NCBI RefSeq assembly: GCF_018614975.1
Contig: NZ_JAGGNR010000023.1
Coordinates: forward strand, 1 to 63,641
Direction: 5' to 3'
DNA from: Paenibacillus polymyxa
GTDB taxonomy: Bacteria; Bacillota; Bacilli; Paenibacillales; Paenibacillaceae
DNA: 63,641 bases
A program made the translations under genes and the position numbers. Below are positions 33,758 to 43,506 of this stretch, one piece after another (position 1 is the stretch's first letter; every line of letters begins with the position of its first letter). The notes below the pieces were generated by a model. It did not search any database. It had not been told where the DNA came from and worked only from the letters and a program-made list of their open reading frames with translations.

Positions 33758-35836
33758 ATGGCTAGAGAGTTCTCCTTAAAAAATACACGTAATATCGGGA
33801 TCATGGCTCATATTGATGCGGGTAAAACCACGACAACTGAGCGGATTCTGTTTTACACAGGACGTACGCACAAAATCGGTGAAGTACACGAAGGCGCTGC
33901 GACAATGGACTGGATGGAACAGGAACAGGAGCGCGGAATTACGATTACTTCCGCTGCAACTACCGCTGCTTGGAAAGGCCACCGCGTTAATATTATTGAT
34001 ACCCCGGGACACGTTGACTTCACTGTTGAAGTTGAACGTTCCCTTCGTGTATTGGACGGAGCAGTTGGTGTATTCAGTGCGAAAGAAGGCGTCGAGCCTC
34101 AGTCCGAAACCGTATGGAGACAGGCTGACAAGTACGGCGTACCTCGTATCGCATATGTAAACAAAATGGATATCATCGGTGCTGACTTCCTGAACGTTGT
34201 ATCTGACATGCGTGATCGCCTTCAGGCAAACGCTGTTGCGATTCAACTTCCAATCGGCGCTGAAAATGATTTCACTGGTATCATCGATATCGTTGCACAA
34301 AAAGCTCATATGTACAAAGATGATCTTGGTCAAGATATCGAAGAAACCGACATTCCTGCAGAATTTGCAGATCAAGTTGAAGAACTTCGCAACGAGTTGA
34401 TTGAGCGCGTTGCTGAACTGGATGAAGATTTGACAATGAAATACCTGGAAGGCGAAGAAATCACAATTGATGAGATCAAAGCCGTACTCCGTAAAGGTGT
34501 TGTAGATGTTAAGATCTTCCCGGTTATCTGTGGATCCTCGTATCGTAACAAAGGTGTTCAGCTGATGTTGGATGCTGTTATCGATTACTTGCCAGCTCCA
34601 ACAGACGTTCCTTCGATCACTGGTCATCTTGAAGATGGAACTGAAGCAGTCCGTCAGTCATCCGATGAAGAGCCTTTCTCCGCACTGGCATTCAAAATCA
34701 TGACGGACCCTTACGTTGGTAAATTGACATTCTTCCGCGTATACTCTGGTGTTCTTCAATCCGGATCATATGTATTGAATGCCACTAAAAACAAACGTGA
34801 GCGTATCGGTCGTATCCTTCAAATGCATGCGAACAGCCGTCAAGAAATCACTGTAGTTTACTCCGGTGATATTGCAGCTGCCGTAGGTTTGAAAGATACG
34901 GGTACAGGTGATACACTATGTGATGAGAAAAATCCGGTTATCCTGGAGTCAATGAACTTCCCTGATCCGGTTATCGAAATCGCCGTTGAACCTAAAACCA
35001 AAGCTGACCAAGATAAAATGGGTGTTGCTCTCGGTAAGTTGACTGAAGAGGATCCAACTCTTCGTGCTCATACTGACGAAGAAACAGGTCAAACAATCTT
35101 GGCAGGTATGGGTGAGCTTCACCTTGATATCATCATCGACCGTATGCGTCGTGAGTTCAAGGTTGAAACTACTGTGGGTAAACCACAAGTAGCTTACCGT
35201 GAAACATTCCGTGCTCCAGCGCGCGTTGAAGGTAAATTCGTACGTCAATCCGGTGGTCGTGGTCAATACGGTCACGTATGGGTTGAATTCGAACCTCTCG
35301 AGCCGGGTACAGGCAGCCAGTTCGAAAGTAAGGTTGTCGGTGGTTCCGTACCAAGAGAATACATTCAACCTGCACTGTCAGGGATTGAAGAGCAAATGAA
35401 AAACGGCGTTATTGCAGGCTTCCCGCTTGTTGACGTTAAGGCTACAATTGTAGACGGATCTTACCATGATGTCGATTCCAATGAGATGGCATTTAAAATT
35501 GCCGGATCCATGGCGCTTAAAGCGGCTAAAGACAAGTGTAAGCCAGTTCTGCTTGAGCCTATCATGAAAGTAGAAGTAACTGTTCCGGAAGAGTACATGG
35601 GTGACGTAATGGGTATGTTGAACTCCCGTCGTGGCCGCATTGAAGGTATGGATTCCCGTAGTGGAGCTCAAATCATCCGTGCTAAGGTACCTTTGTCTGA
35701 AATGTTTGGTTACTCTACAACTCTTCGTTCCGGTACTCAAGGACGCGGCGTATTCTCCATGGAACTCTCTCACTATGAAGAAGTTCCTAAGAGCATTGCT
35801 GAAGAAATCGTTGCCAAAACAAAAGGCACCGAGTAG
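33758..35836 (+). CDS. fusA: Elongation factor G
   Basis: EF-G drives translocation with GTP. The 692-residue product has the G1 loop AHIDAGKTTTTERIL, the effector segment ERGITITSAATT, DTPGHVDF and NKMD, then the domain IV and V regions. GAAGGGAG precedes the ATG. A single full-length copy with no visible oddity. Confidence 0.98.
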   Translation: MAREFSLKNTRNIGIMAHIDAGKTTTTERILFYTGRTHKIGEVHEGAATMDWMEQEQERGITITSAATTAAWKGHRVNIIDTPGHVDFTVEVERSLRVLDGAVGVFSAKEGVEPQSETVWRQADKYGVPRIAYVNKMDIIGADFLNVVSDMRDRLQANAVAIQLPIGAENDFTGIIDIVAQKAHMYKDDLGQDIEETDIPAEFADQVEELRNELIERVAELDEDLTMKYLEGEEITIDEIKAVLRKGVVDVKIFPVICGSSYRNKGVQLMLDAVIDYLPAPTDVPSITGHLEDGTEAVRQSSDEEPFSALAFKIMTDPYVGKLTFFRVYSGVLQSGSYVLNATKNKRERIGRILQMHANSRQEITVVYSGDIAAAVGLKDTGTGDTLCDEKNPVILESMNFPDPVIEIAVEPKTKADQDKMGVALGKLTEEDPTLRAHTDEETGQTILAGMGELHLDIIIDRMRREFKVETTVGKPQVAYRETFRAPARVEGKFVRQSGGRGQYGHVWVEFEPLEPGTGSQFESKVVGGSVPREYIQPALSGIEEQMKNGVIAGFPLVDVKATIVDGSYHDVDSNEMAFKIAGSMALKAAKDKCKPVLLEPIMKVEVTVPEEYMGDVMGMLNSRRGRIEGMDSRSGAQIIRAKVPLSEMFGYSTTLRSGTQGRGVFSMELSHYEEVPKSIAEEIVAKTKGTE

Positions 35837-35934
35837 TAGTTTTCTCACACTGGATGCAAGTGCATAAGAATTCATTTCGGAGCACTTCATTCAGTGAAAA
35901 CATAAAATTATAATTCTAAGGAGGCCACGTTCAA

Positions 35935-37125
35935 ATGGCAAAGGCTAAATACGAACGTAATAAACCCCACGTTAACATCGGTACTATTGGTCACGTCGAT
36001 CACGGTAAAACAACTCTGACTGCTGCAATCACAACTGTATTGTCCAAAACTTACGGTGGTGCTGCTGTAGCATTCGACCAAATCGACAAAGCTCCAGAAG
36101 AGCGCGAGCGCGGTATCACTATCTCCACAGCACACGTTGAGTACGAAACTGATACTCGTCACTACGCTCACGTTGACTGCCCAGGTCACGCCGACTATGT
36201 TAAAAACATGATCACTGGCGCGGCTCAAATGGATGGAGCTATCTTGGTAGTATCCGCAGCTGATGGCCCAATGCCACAAACTCGTGAGCATATCTTGCTC
36301 TCCCGTCAAGTAGGCGTACCTTACATTGTTGTATTCTTGAACAAATGTGACATGGTTGAAGACGAAGAGTTGTTGGAATTGGTTGAGATGGAAGTTCGCG
36401 ACCTTCTTAACGAATATGAGTTCCCAGGTGACGATACTCCAATCACTCGTGGATCCGCTCGTGAAGCACTGGCAAACCCAGATGGCGAATGGGCTCAAAA
36501 AATCGTTGAGATGTTCAAAGAGATCGACACTTACATCCCACTGCCTGAACGTCAAACTGACAAGCCTTTCTTGATGCCTGTCGAGGACGTATTCTCCATC
36601 ACTGGTCGTGGTACTGTTGCTACTGGCCGTGTAGAGCGTGGTACTGTTAAAGTCGGCGAAGAGATCGAAATCGTTGGTATCACTGAAGAAACTAAAAAAT
36701 CTGTTGTAACAGGCGTTGAGATGTTCCGTAAATTGCTGGATTCCGCTCAAGCGGGTGACAACATCGGTGCGTTGTTGCGTGGTGTTGACCGTAATCAAAT
36801 CGAGCGTGGTCAAGTACTTGCAAAACCAGGTTCTGTTAAGCCACACACAGAATTCACAGCTCAAATCTACGTTCTGACAAAAGAAGAGGGCGGACGTCAC
36901 AAACCATTCTTCACTGGTTACCGTCCACAGTTCTACTTCCGTACAACTGACGTAACAGGCATCATCAACTTGCCTGAAGGTACTGAAATGGTAATGCCTG
37001 GTGATAACATCACTGTTACTGTTTCCCTGATCTCCCCAATCGCGATTGAAGAAGGAACTAAATTCTCCATTCGTGAAGGCGGACGTACAGTTGGTGCCGG
37101 TTCCGTAGCATCTATCCAAAAATAA
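35935..37125 (+). CDS. tuf: Elongation factor Tu
   Basis: EF-Tu delivers aminoacyl-tRNA to the ribosome. The 396-residue product has G1 GHVDHGKTT, ERGITISTAHVEYE, DCPGHADY and NKCD. The strong SD TAAGGAGG precedes the ATG. Last gene of the str operon, followed by a terminator. Confidence 0.99.
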   Translation: MAKAKYERNKPHVNIGTIGHVDHGKTTLTAAITTVLSKTYGGAAVAFDQIDKAPEERERGITISTAHVEYETDTRHYAHVDCPGHADYVKNMITGAAQMDGAILVVSAADGPMPQTREHILLSRQVGVPYIVVFLNKCDMVEDEELLELVEMEVRDLLNEYEFPGDDTPITRGSAREALANPDGEWAQKIVEMFKEIDTYIPLPERQTDKPFLMPVEDVFSITGRGTVATGRVERGTVKVGEEIEIVGITEETKKSVVTGVEMFRKLLDSAQAGDNIGALLRGVDRNQIERGQVLAKPGSVKPHTEFTAQIYVLTKEEGGRHKPFFTGYRPQFYFRTTDVTGIINLPEGTEMVMPGDNITVTVSLISPIAIEEGTKFSIREGGRTVGAGSVASIQK

Positions 37126-37198
37126 TTCGGCTTATGCTGAATAAAGCATATGTAACAGTGTACTGGAACGAGTAACATTGTATTGTAACGAAGCTTCG

Positions 37199-37240
37199 GA
37201 AGAGTTCTTTATCCGACATCGGATAGAGAACTCTTTTATT
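37199..37240 (+). terminator. Terminator after tuf
   Basis: A long stem (AGAGTTCTTTATCC pairing with GGATAGAGAACTCT, one T-G pair) with a short loop is followed by TTTTATT. It separates the str and S10 operons. Confidence 0.88.
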
Positions 37241-37394
37241 ATGTTTAAAGTTCGGAACCTACGTCATACGAAATGAACATCATTTAGGAGTTTAGAAGGA
37301 TTGGCAAGGCAGCCTGGATATTGAAGATAAACACTGCAATAAACGAAGTCATTTCATCAGAAAAGATAAGTTTAAATGTTTTTCTTAAATATGC

Positions 37395-37423
37395 TTGCAA
37401 TACGCCTATCTTTTCTATATAAT
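37395..37423 (+). promoter_or_regulatory. Sigma-A promoter of the S10-spc-alpha operon
   Basis: TTGCAA (37395-37400), a 17-bp spacer and a consensus TATAAT (37418-37423) form the only strong promoter seen before rpsJ. Confidence 0.85.
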
Positions 37424-37429
37424 AATAAA

Positions 37430-37560
37430 TGTTGTTCTGTGACGTTGCGATGATGTGAGAGGTTACTGGCACACCCGGCCCCTTTGCCATGGGAGAGTGG
37501 CTAGAAAATTTTCACGGAGTATGTCCGATAAAAAATTGGGCGATAGAAGGAGGGACTAAA
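37430..37560 (+). promoter_or_regulatory. S10 operon leader
   Basis: This 5' leader can form a GC-rich structure around 37460-37500 (GGC/GCC around CCCTTT, with flanking CAC/GTG pairs). In other bacteria L4 binds such leaders; here that is inferred from position. The stretch 37126-37394 holds only the tuf terminator and no supported gene. Confidence 0.4.
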
Positions 37561-37869
37561 ATGGCAAAGCAAAAAATTCGTATTCGTTTGAAAGCTTACG
37601 ACCACAGAATTCTTGATCAATCCGCGGAGAAAATTGTTGAAACAGCAAAACGTTCGGGTGCTGGTGTATCCGGTCCGATTCCGCTTCCTACTGAAAAACA
37701 AATCATTACTATTCTTCGTGCGGTGCACAAGTACAAGGATTCTCGGGAACAATTCGAACAACGTACACATAAACGTTTGATCGACATCGTTAACCCGACT
37801 CCACAAACTGTGGATGCCTTGATGCGCTTGGATCTGCCGTCCGGTGTAGATATCGAAATTAAATTGTAA
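37561..37869 (+). CDS. rpsJ: 30S ribosomal protein S10
   Basis: S10 is part of the 30S head and, as NusE, takes part in rRNA antitermination. The 102-residue product starts MAKQKIRIRLKAYDHR. ATG 37561 follows AGAAGGAGGG; an in-frame upstream start would add 24 leader-coded residues. First gene of the big operon. Confidence 0.98.
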   Translation: MAKQKIRIRLKAYDHRILDQSAEKIVETAKRSGAGVSGPIPLPTEKQIITILRAVHKYKDSREQFEQRTHKRLIDIVNPTPQTVDALMRLDLPSGVDIEIKL

Positions 37870-37915
37870 TACAAGCTATAACAAAGACCATGTATAAAGG
37901 AAAAGAGGTGTCAAC

Positions 37916-38539
37916 ATGAAAGCAATCTTAGGAAAAAAACTCGGGATGACTCAAGTATTTACTCCTGAAGGTAACGTCGTTCCAGTAACGGTTATCGAAG
38001 CAGGCCCTTGTGTTGTTTTGCAAAAGAAAGACATTGAGAACGATGGCTACGAAGCAATTCAAATCGGTTACTCCGATAAGAAAGAAAAAAATGCTAACAA
38101 GCCAGAAGCAGGTCACGCTAAAAAAGCGAACACTGCCCCTAAGCGCTACGTTCGTGAAGTTCGCGGTATCAACATCGCAGAATATGAAGTTGGCCAAGAA
38201 CTGAAAGCTGACATTTTTGCTGAAGGCGAATTCGTTGACGTAACGGGTATTTCTAAAGGTAAAGGTTTTGCCGGCGTTATCAAGCGTTGGGGACAAAGCA
38301 CTGGACCTATGTCACACGGTTCGCGTTACCACCGTGGCCCTGGTTCAATGGGTTCGATCCAAGCTAACCGCGTTCCTAAAGGCAAACGCCTGCCAGGACA
38401 CATGGGACATGATACTATTACAATCCAACGTCTTGAAGTAGTTAAAGTAGACGCTGAGCGTAACGTGTTGCTCGTGAAAGGTTCCATTCCTGGACCGAAA
38501 AACAGTCTCATTAGAGTTAAAGAAACGGTGAAAAAATAA
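37916..38539 (+). CDS. rplC: 50S ribosomal protein L3
   Basis: L3 is an early assembly protein that reaches the peptidyl-transferase centre. The 207-residue product has the conserved KGKGFAGVIKRW segment followed by SHGSRYHRGPGSMG. AAGAGGTG precedes the ATG. Confidence 0.98.
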   Translation: MKAILGKKLGMTQVFTPEGNVVPVTVIEAGPCVVLQKKDIENDGYEAIQIGYSDKKEKNANKPEAGHAKKANTAPKRYVREVRGINIAEYEVGQELKADIFAEGEFVDVTGISKGKGFAGVIKRWGQSTGPMSHGSRYHRGPGSMGSIQANRVPKGKRLPGHMGHDTITIQRLEVVKVDAERNVLLVKGSIPGPKNSLIRVKETVKK

Positions 38540-38564
38540 CCACTGAAGAAAGGAGGAACACAAA

Positions 38565-39188
38565 ATGCCAAAAGTATCAGTTTACAATGTAGATGGTAGC
38601 CAAGTAGGCGAAGTTGAATTGAACGATGCGGTTTTCGGAATTGAGCCGAACCAACACGTTCTGTACGATGCAGTTCTTATGCAACGTGCTTCCCTTCGTC
38701 AAGGTACCCACAAAGTAAAAGGACGTTCTGAAGTACGTGGCGGTGGACGTAAGCCTTGGAAACAAAAAGGTACAGGTCGCGCTCGTCAAGGTTCAATTCG
38801 TTCACCACAATGGAAAGGCGGCGGTATCGTATTTGGTCCAACACCACGGAGCTATGCGTATAAACTGCCTAAGAAAGTTCGCCGCTTGGCGATCAAATCA
38901 GCCCTTTCATCCAAAGTGCTTGACAATGACATTATCGTTTTAGACGCTCTCACGTTGAGTACGCCTAAAACTAAAGAATTCGCAGCCATCTTGAGTAACC
39001 TCAAAGTGGGACGTAAAGCTTTGATTGTAGCTCCTAGCTATGATGATAATGTAGCTCTTTCCGCACGGAATATTCCAGGCGTGAAATTCGTAGCTGCTGA
39101 CGGCATTAATGTTCTTGACGTGCTTTCGCACGACAAATTGATCATTACGAAAGAAGCAGTTCAGAAGGTAGAGGAGGTGCTCGCGTAA
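38565..39188 (+). CDS. rplD: 50S ribosomal protein L4
   Basis: L4 lines the exit tunnel and in many bacteria feeds back on the S10 operon. The 207-residue product has the tunnel loop with GGGRKPWKQKGTGRARQGS. AAAGGAGG precedes the ATG; the stop overlaps the rplW start. Confidence 0.98.
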   Translation: MPKVSVYNVDGSQVGEVELNDAVFGIEPNQHVLYDAVLMQRASLRQGTHKVKGRSEVRGGGRKPWKQKGTGRARQGSIRSPQWKGGGIVFGPTPRSYAYKLPKKVRRLAIKSALSSKVLDNDIIVLDALTLSTPKTKEFAAILSNLKVGRKALIVAPSYDDNVALSARNIPGVKFVAADGINVLDVLSHDKLIITKEAVQKVEEVLA

Positions 39189-39478
39189 TGAAGGATCCTC
39201 GTGATATTGTAAAACGTCCGATTATTACGGAACGTACTGCTGACATGATGAACGACTTGAAATATGTATTTGAAGTCGATATCCGTGCAAACAAAACCGA
39301 GATCAAAAAGGCAGTAGAAGCTATTTTCAATGTAAAAGTGAAAAACGTGAACACGCTTCGTGTTCCAGCTAAGCCGAAACGGTACGGACGTTATTCCGGA
39401 TATACTAGCGAATGGAAAAAAGCGTTTGTAACGCTGACAAAAGACAGCAAAACGCTTGAGTTCTTTGAAACTGTATAA
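39188..39478 (+). CDS. rplW: 50S ribosomal protein L23
   Basis: L23 sits at the tunnel exit and docks trigger factor and SRP. The 96-residue product starts MKDPRDIVKRPIITERT. Its ATG shares a base with the rplD stop (TAATG), so translation is coupled. Confidence 0.98.
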   Translation: MKDPRDIVKRPIITERTADMMNDLKYVFEVDIRANKTEIKKAVEAIFNVKVKNVNTLRVPAKPKRYGRYSGYTSEWKKAFVTLTKDSKTLEFFETV

Positions 39479-39508
39479 TTGAATTTTTGAAGTAAGGAGG
39501 GAAACCCA

Positions 39509-40339
39509 GTGCCAATCAAAAAGTATAAACCAACATCCCCGGCAAGACGGAACATGTCCGTTTCTACATTTGAGGAAATCACCACAAATCAGCCGGAGAA
39601 ATCGTTGTTGGCCCCGTTGAGCAAACAAGCAGGCCGCAATAACCAAGGTAAAATTACAGTTCGTCACCATGGTGGTGGACACAAACGTAAATACCGTATC
39701 ATTGACTTCAAACGTACTAAAGATGGAATACCGGGCCGCGTTGCTACGATTGAGTATGACCCGAACCGTACATCCAACATCGCTCTGATTCACTATGCTG
39801 ATGGTGAGAAACGTTATATCATCGCTCCTAAAGGTTTGAAAGTTGGAGATCAAGTATTCTCCGGACCTGAATCGGACATCAAAATCGGTAACGCACTGCC
39901 ACTCGAAAACATTCCAGTAGGTACCGTTATCCACAACATCGAGTTAAAACCAGGTAAAGGCGGACAATTGGTTCGTGCTGCTGGTACAGAAGCTCAATTG
40001 CTTGGTAAAGAAGAAAAATACGTTTCCGTTCGTCTCTCTTCCGGAGAAGTTCGTCGTATTTTGAAAGTTTGCCGCGCGACAATCGGATCTGTTGGTAACC
40101 AAGACCACGAGCTCATTAAAATCGGTAAAGCCGGTCGTAGCCGTTGGTTGGGTAAACGTCCTGAGGTTCGTGGTGTAGTAATGAACCCTAACGATCACCC
40201 ACACGGTGGTGGTGAAGGTCGTGCTCCAATCGGACGTAAATCGCCAATGTCACCATGGGGTAAACCTACTCTTGGTTACAAAACGCGTAAGAAAAATAAA
40301 GCTTCTGATAAATACATCATTCGCCGCCGCACGAAGTAA
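39509..40339 (+). CDS. rplB: 50S ribosomal protein L2
   Basis: L2 is needed for subunit joining and peptidyl transfer. The 276-residue product has the C-terminal signature MNPNDHPHGGGEGRAPIG with the key histidine. It starts with GTG, after TAAGGAGG. Confidence 0.98.
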   Translation: MPIKKYKPTSPARRNMSVSTFEEITTNQPEKSLLAPLSKQAGRNNQGKITVRHHGGGHKRKYRIIDFKRTKDGIPGRVATIEYDPNRTSNIALIHYADGEKRYIIAPKGLKVGDQVFSGPESDIKIGNALPLENIPVGTVIHNIELKPGKGGQLVRAAGTEAQLLGKEEKYVSVRLSSGEVRRILKVCRATIGSVGNQDHELIKIGKAGRSRWLGKRPEVRGVVMNPNDHPHGGGEGRAPIGRKSPMSPWGKPTLGYKTRKKNKASDKYIIRRRTK

Positions 40340-40410
40340 TACACACTGTGCATAACTTCGTGAGGCATCTGCGGATGCATAATAGCTACGTTTGAAGGGA
40401 GGATCTCCAC

Positions 40411-40689
40411 ATGGGTCGCAGTTTGAAAAAAGGGCCATTCATTGATGGCTACATGCTCAAAAAGGTAGAAGAGATGGAAGCTTCAGGTAAGAAGAACGTA
40501 ATCAAAACCTGGTCCCGTCGTTCTACAATTTTCCCGCAATTCATCGGACACACATTTGGCGTTTACGATGGTCGTAAACACGTGCCAGTGTATGTAACTG
40601 AGGACATGGTCGGACACAAACTGGGTGAGTTCGCTCCAACCCGTACGTACAAAGGCCATACTGATGATGATAAGAAAACAAGAAGATAA
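40411..40689 (+). CDS. rpsS: 30S ribosomal protein S19
   Basis: S19 lies in the 30S head near the A site with S13. The 92-residue product starts MGRSLKKGPFIDGYMLKK and has the ITEDMVGHKLGEF-type segment (VTEDMVGHKLGEF). AAGGGAGG lies upstream. Confidence 0.98.
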   Translation: MGRSLKKGPFIDGYMLKKVEEMEASGKKNVIKTWSRRSTIFPQFIGHTFGVYDGRKHVPVYVTEDMVGHKLGEFAPTRTYKGHTDDDKKTRR

Positions 40690-40724
40690 ATGAACATCTT
40701 TAATGTTTGAGAGGAGGTTACACA

Positions 40725-41057
40725 ATGGAAGCAAAAGCACATGCTAAGTTTATCCGGATTGCTCCTCGTAAAGTTCAACTCGTTGTTGACTTGATTCGCG
40801 GCAAGCAAGTAGGTGAGGCGGTTGCCATTCTCCGTCACACTCCGAAATCCGCTTCTCCAATCGTTGAGAAGTTGCTTAACTCCGCTATTGCGAATGCGGA
40901 ACATAACTATTCTTTGGATGTTAACAACTTGGTTATCTCGCAAGCTTACGTGAACCAAGGACCGACAATGAAACGTTTCCGCCCTCGTGCAATGGGACGT
41001 GCAAGTCGTATTAATAAACGTACTAGCCACATTACTTTGGTGGTATCTGAGAAGTAG
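40725..41057 (+). CDS. rplV: 50S ribosomal protein L22
   Basis: L22 reaches from the surface into the exit tunnel, where its loop meets macrolides. The 110-residue product includes MKRFRPRAMGRASRINKRTSH. ATG 40725 follows GAGGAGG; the six upstream in-frame codons overlap that site. Confidence 0.98.
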   Translation: MEAKAHAKFIRIAPRKVQLVVDLIRGKQVGEAVAILRHTPKSASPIVEKLLNSAIANAEHNYSLDVNNLVISQAYVNQGPTMKRFRPRAMGRASRINKRTSHITLVVSEK

Positions 41058-41072
41058 AAGGAGGGGAAATGT

Positions 41073-41738
41073 GTGGGCCAAAAGGTAAATCCAGTCGGAC
41101 TCCGTGTCGGAATTATCCGTGACTGGGAATCTAAGTGGTATGCAGGCAAAGACTTCGGTGATCTTTTGATGGAAGACGTGAGAATTCGTGAATTCCTGAA
41201 AAATAAATTGAAAGACTCCGCTTTATCTCGTGTAGAAATTGAGAGAGCGGCTAACCGCGTAAACGTAACGATTCACACTGCTAAACCAGGTATGGTTATT
41301 GGTAAGGGTGGTTCGGAAGTTGAAAATCTTCGTAACCAAATTACGAAAATTGCTGGCGGTAAAAAAGTACACATCAACATTTCTGAAATTAAGAACCAAG
41401 ACTTGGACGCTGTTCTTGTAGCTGAAAACATTGCACAACAATTGGAACGTCGTGTTTCTTTCCGTCGTGCTCTGAAACAAGCAATTCAAAGAACTATGCG
41501 CTCCGGTGCTAAAGGTATCAAAACTCAAGTAGGCGGACGTCTTGGCGGTGCTGAGATCGCACGTTCTGAGGGCTACAGCGAAGGAACTGTTCCACTGCAC
41601 ACACTGCGTGCTGACATTGACTATGGTACAGCAGAGGCTCATACTACTTACGGACTTATCGGCGTAAAAGTATGGATCTATCGTGGAGAGGTTCTTCCTA
41701 CGGCTAAGAAACAAGCTGCTAAGGAAGGAGGCAACTAA
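41073..41738 (+). CDS. rpsC: 30S ribosomal protein S3
   Basis: S3 is at the mRNA entry and has helicase function with S4 and S5. The 221-residue product has the KH domain GxxG loop (VIGKGGSEVENLR). GTG start after AAGGAGGGG. Confidence 0.98.
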   Translation: MGQKVNPVGLRVGIIRDWESKWYAGKDFGDLLMEDVRIREFLKNKLKDSALSRVEIERAANRVNVTIHTAKPGMVIGKGGSEVENLRNQITKIAGGKKVHINISEIKNQDLDAVLVAENIAQQLERRVSFRRALKQAIQRTMRSGAKGIKTQVGGRLGGAEIARSEGYSEGTVPLHTLRADIDYGTAEAHTTYGLIGVKVWIYRGEVLPTAKKQAAKEGGN

Positions 41739-41740
41739 TC

Positions 41741-42175
41741 ATGTTGGTACCAAAACGCGTAAAACACCGTAAGCAACAACGTGGACATATGAAAGGCCAA
41801 GCTAAAGGCGGAACGACTCTGAACTTTGGCGAATACGGTCTGCAAGCTACGGAACCGGCTTGGATTACGAACCGTCAAATCGAAGCGGCTCGTATTGCAA
41901 TGACTCGTTACATCAAACGTGGTGGTAAAGTTTGGATCAAAATTTTCCCAGACAAACCAATCACTCAAAAGCCTCTCGAGGTTCGGATGGGTAGCGGTAA
42001 AGGTAACGTAGAAAAATGGGTTGCAGTAGTGAAACCAGGTAAGATCATGTTTGAACTTGCTGGTGTACCGGAGGAAATTGCACGCGAAGCAATGCGTCTT
42101 GCCGCTCACAAACTGCCAATCAAAACGAAGTTCGTGAAACGTGAAGAATTGGGTGGTGAAGCAAATGAAAGCTAG
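41741..42175 (+). CDS. rplP: 50S ribosomal protein L16
   Basis: L16 helps position the A-site tRNA. The 144-residue product starts MLVPKRVKHRKQQRG and has the PDKPITQKP segment. It begins two bases after rpsC and overlaps rpmC by 11 bases. Confidence 0.98.
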   Translation: MLVPKRVKHRKQQRGHMKGQAKGGTTLNFGEYGLQATEPAWITNRQIEAARIAMTRYIKRGGKVWIKIFPDKPITQKPLEVRMGSGKGNVEKWVAVVKPGKIMFELAGVPEEIAREAMRLAAHKLPIKTKFVKREELGGEANES

Positions 42176-42362
42176 TGAATTTCGCAACCTAACCTCTGCT
42201 GAAATCGAGCAAAAGATTGCCGGATTTAAAGAAGAACTCTTTAACCTCCGCTTTCAATTAGCTACCGGTCAGCTGGATAACCCGACTCGCATCCGTGATG
42301 TGCGGAAAGAAATAGCTCGTGCTAAAACCATTATCCGTGAGAGAGAATTGGGAATCGGTTAA
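42165..42362 (+). CDS. rpmC: 50S ribosomal protein L29
   Basis: L29 is a two-helix protein at the tunnel exit next to L23. The 65-residue product starts MKASEFRNLTSAEIEQK. ATG 42165 lies within the end of rplP, with GGTGGTGA upstream; an earlier in-frame start is unlike the family. Confidence 0.97.
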   Translation: MKASEFRNLTSAEIEQKIAGFKEELFNLRFQLATGQLDNPTRIRDVRKEIARAKTIIRERELGIG

Positions 42363-42410
42363 TTAGGGATAGGATGGACAATCCGTCCGTAATCAGGAAG
42401 GAGGCCAACA

Positions 42411-42677
42411 ATGAGCGAAGAACGTAACGCACGTAAAGTGCAAACTGGTAAAGTGGTCAGCGATAAAATGGACAAAACGATTGTTGTTGCTGTAGAAACT
42501 TACAAAAAACACAACTTGTACCATAAACGCATTAAGGTTACTAAAAAATTCAAAGCGCATGACGAAGAAAACACTGCGAAAATCGGTGACACGGTGAAAA
42601 TCATGGAGACTCGTCCGCTTTCGAAAGATAAACGCTGGAGACTTACTGAAATCGTAGAAAAAGCGGTTATCATCTAA
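42411..42677 (+). CDS. rpsQ: 30S ribosomal protein S17
   Basis: S17 is a primary 16S rRNA binder in the 30S body. The 88-residue OB-fold product has KVVSDKMDKTIVVAVE and ends VEKAVII. GGAAGGAGG lies upstream. Confidence 0.98.
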   Translation: MSEERNARKVQTGKVVSDKMDKTIVVAVETYKKHNLYHKRIKVTKKFKAHDEENTAKIGDTVKIMETRPLSKDKRWRLTEIVEKAVII

Positions 42678-42712
42678 TGCATCAGCAGCATTGCTGAAAG
42701 GAGGAATACTAA

Positions 42713-43081
42713 ATGATTCAACCATTTACACGTTTGACTGTGGCCGACAACTCCGGTGCGAAGGAACTGATGTGTATCCGCGTACTCGGCGGTACGGGAC
42801 GTCGTACAGCTCAAATCGGTGATCTGATCGTTTGTTCTGTTAAACAAGCAACACCAGGCGGCGTTGTCAAAAAAGGTGATGTAGTTAGAGCGGTTGTCGT
42901 TCGTACGAAACGTTCTGTACGTCGTAAAGACGGTTCCTACATCGGTTTTGATGAAAATGCAGCGGTTGTTGTAAAAGACGACAGAAGCCCACGTGGAACA
43001 CGTATTTTCGGACCAGTTGCTCGTGAACTTCGCGATAAAGACTTCATGAAAATCGTTTCCTTGGCTCCAGAAGTTATCTAA
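42713..43081 (+). CDS. rplN: 50S ribosomal protein L14
   Basis: L14 lies at the subunit interface; RsfS acts there. The 122-residue product starts MIQPFTRLTVADNSGAKE and ends with IVSLAPEVI. AAAGGAGG lies upstream. Confidence 0.99.
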   Translation: MIQPFTRLTVADNSGAKELMCIRVLGGTGRRTAQIGDLIVCSVKQATPGGVVKKGDVVRAVVVRTKRSVRRKDGSYIGFDENAAVVVKDDRSPRGTRIFGPVARELRDKDFMKIVSLAPEVI

Positions 43082-43120
43082 AGCTTAATCTCGTGATGTT
43101 AGAAACAGGAGGTGTACGAA

Positions 43121-43474
43121 ATGCCAAGAGTGAAAAAAGTTCTGGAATCCCATAACAACAAACTTCACGTAAAAAAGGAAGATACGGTTATGGTGATCAG
43201 CGGTAAAGACAAAGGTAAAAAAGGCCGTGTCATCGCTGCTTATCCTCGTGAGAACCGCGTCCTTGTGGAAGGTGTTAACATGGTGAAAAAACACCAGAAG
43301 CCTAACCAGCAAAATCCGCAAGGCGGCATTATCGAGAAGGAAGCTCCGATTCACGTTTCCAACGTAATGCACATCGATCCGAAGAGCGGAAAAGTAACCC
43401 GTGTGGGTTACAAAGTTTTGGATAACGGAAAGAAAGTGCGCGTTGCTAAACGTTCCGGAGAAATTATCGACTAA
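43121..43474 (+). CDS. rplX: 50S ribosomal protein L24
   Basis: L24 starts 50S assembly and has a KOW domain (VISGKDKGKKGRV). The 117-residue product from ATG 43121 follows AGGAGGTG; an in-frame start three codons upstream overlaps that site. Confidence 0.98.
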   Translation: MPRVKKVLESHNNKLHVKKEDTVMVISGKDKGKKGRVIAAYPRENRVLVEGVNMVKKHQKPNQQNPQGGIIEKEAPIHVSNVMHIDPKSGKVTRVGYKVLDNGKKVRVAKRSGEIID

Positions 43475-43506
43475 TTGAACCGAATGAGAAAGGAGGGCTA
43501 TGATTC

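Noticed and set aside
35908..37119. Reverse-strand open frame of 403 codons opposite tuf
   Set aside because: Shadow of the highly biased tuf coding sequence; no promoter or ribosome site.
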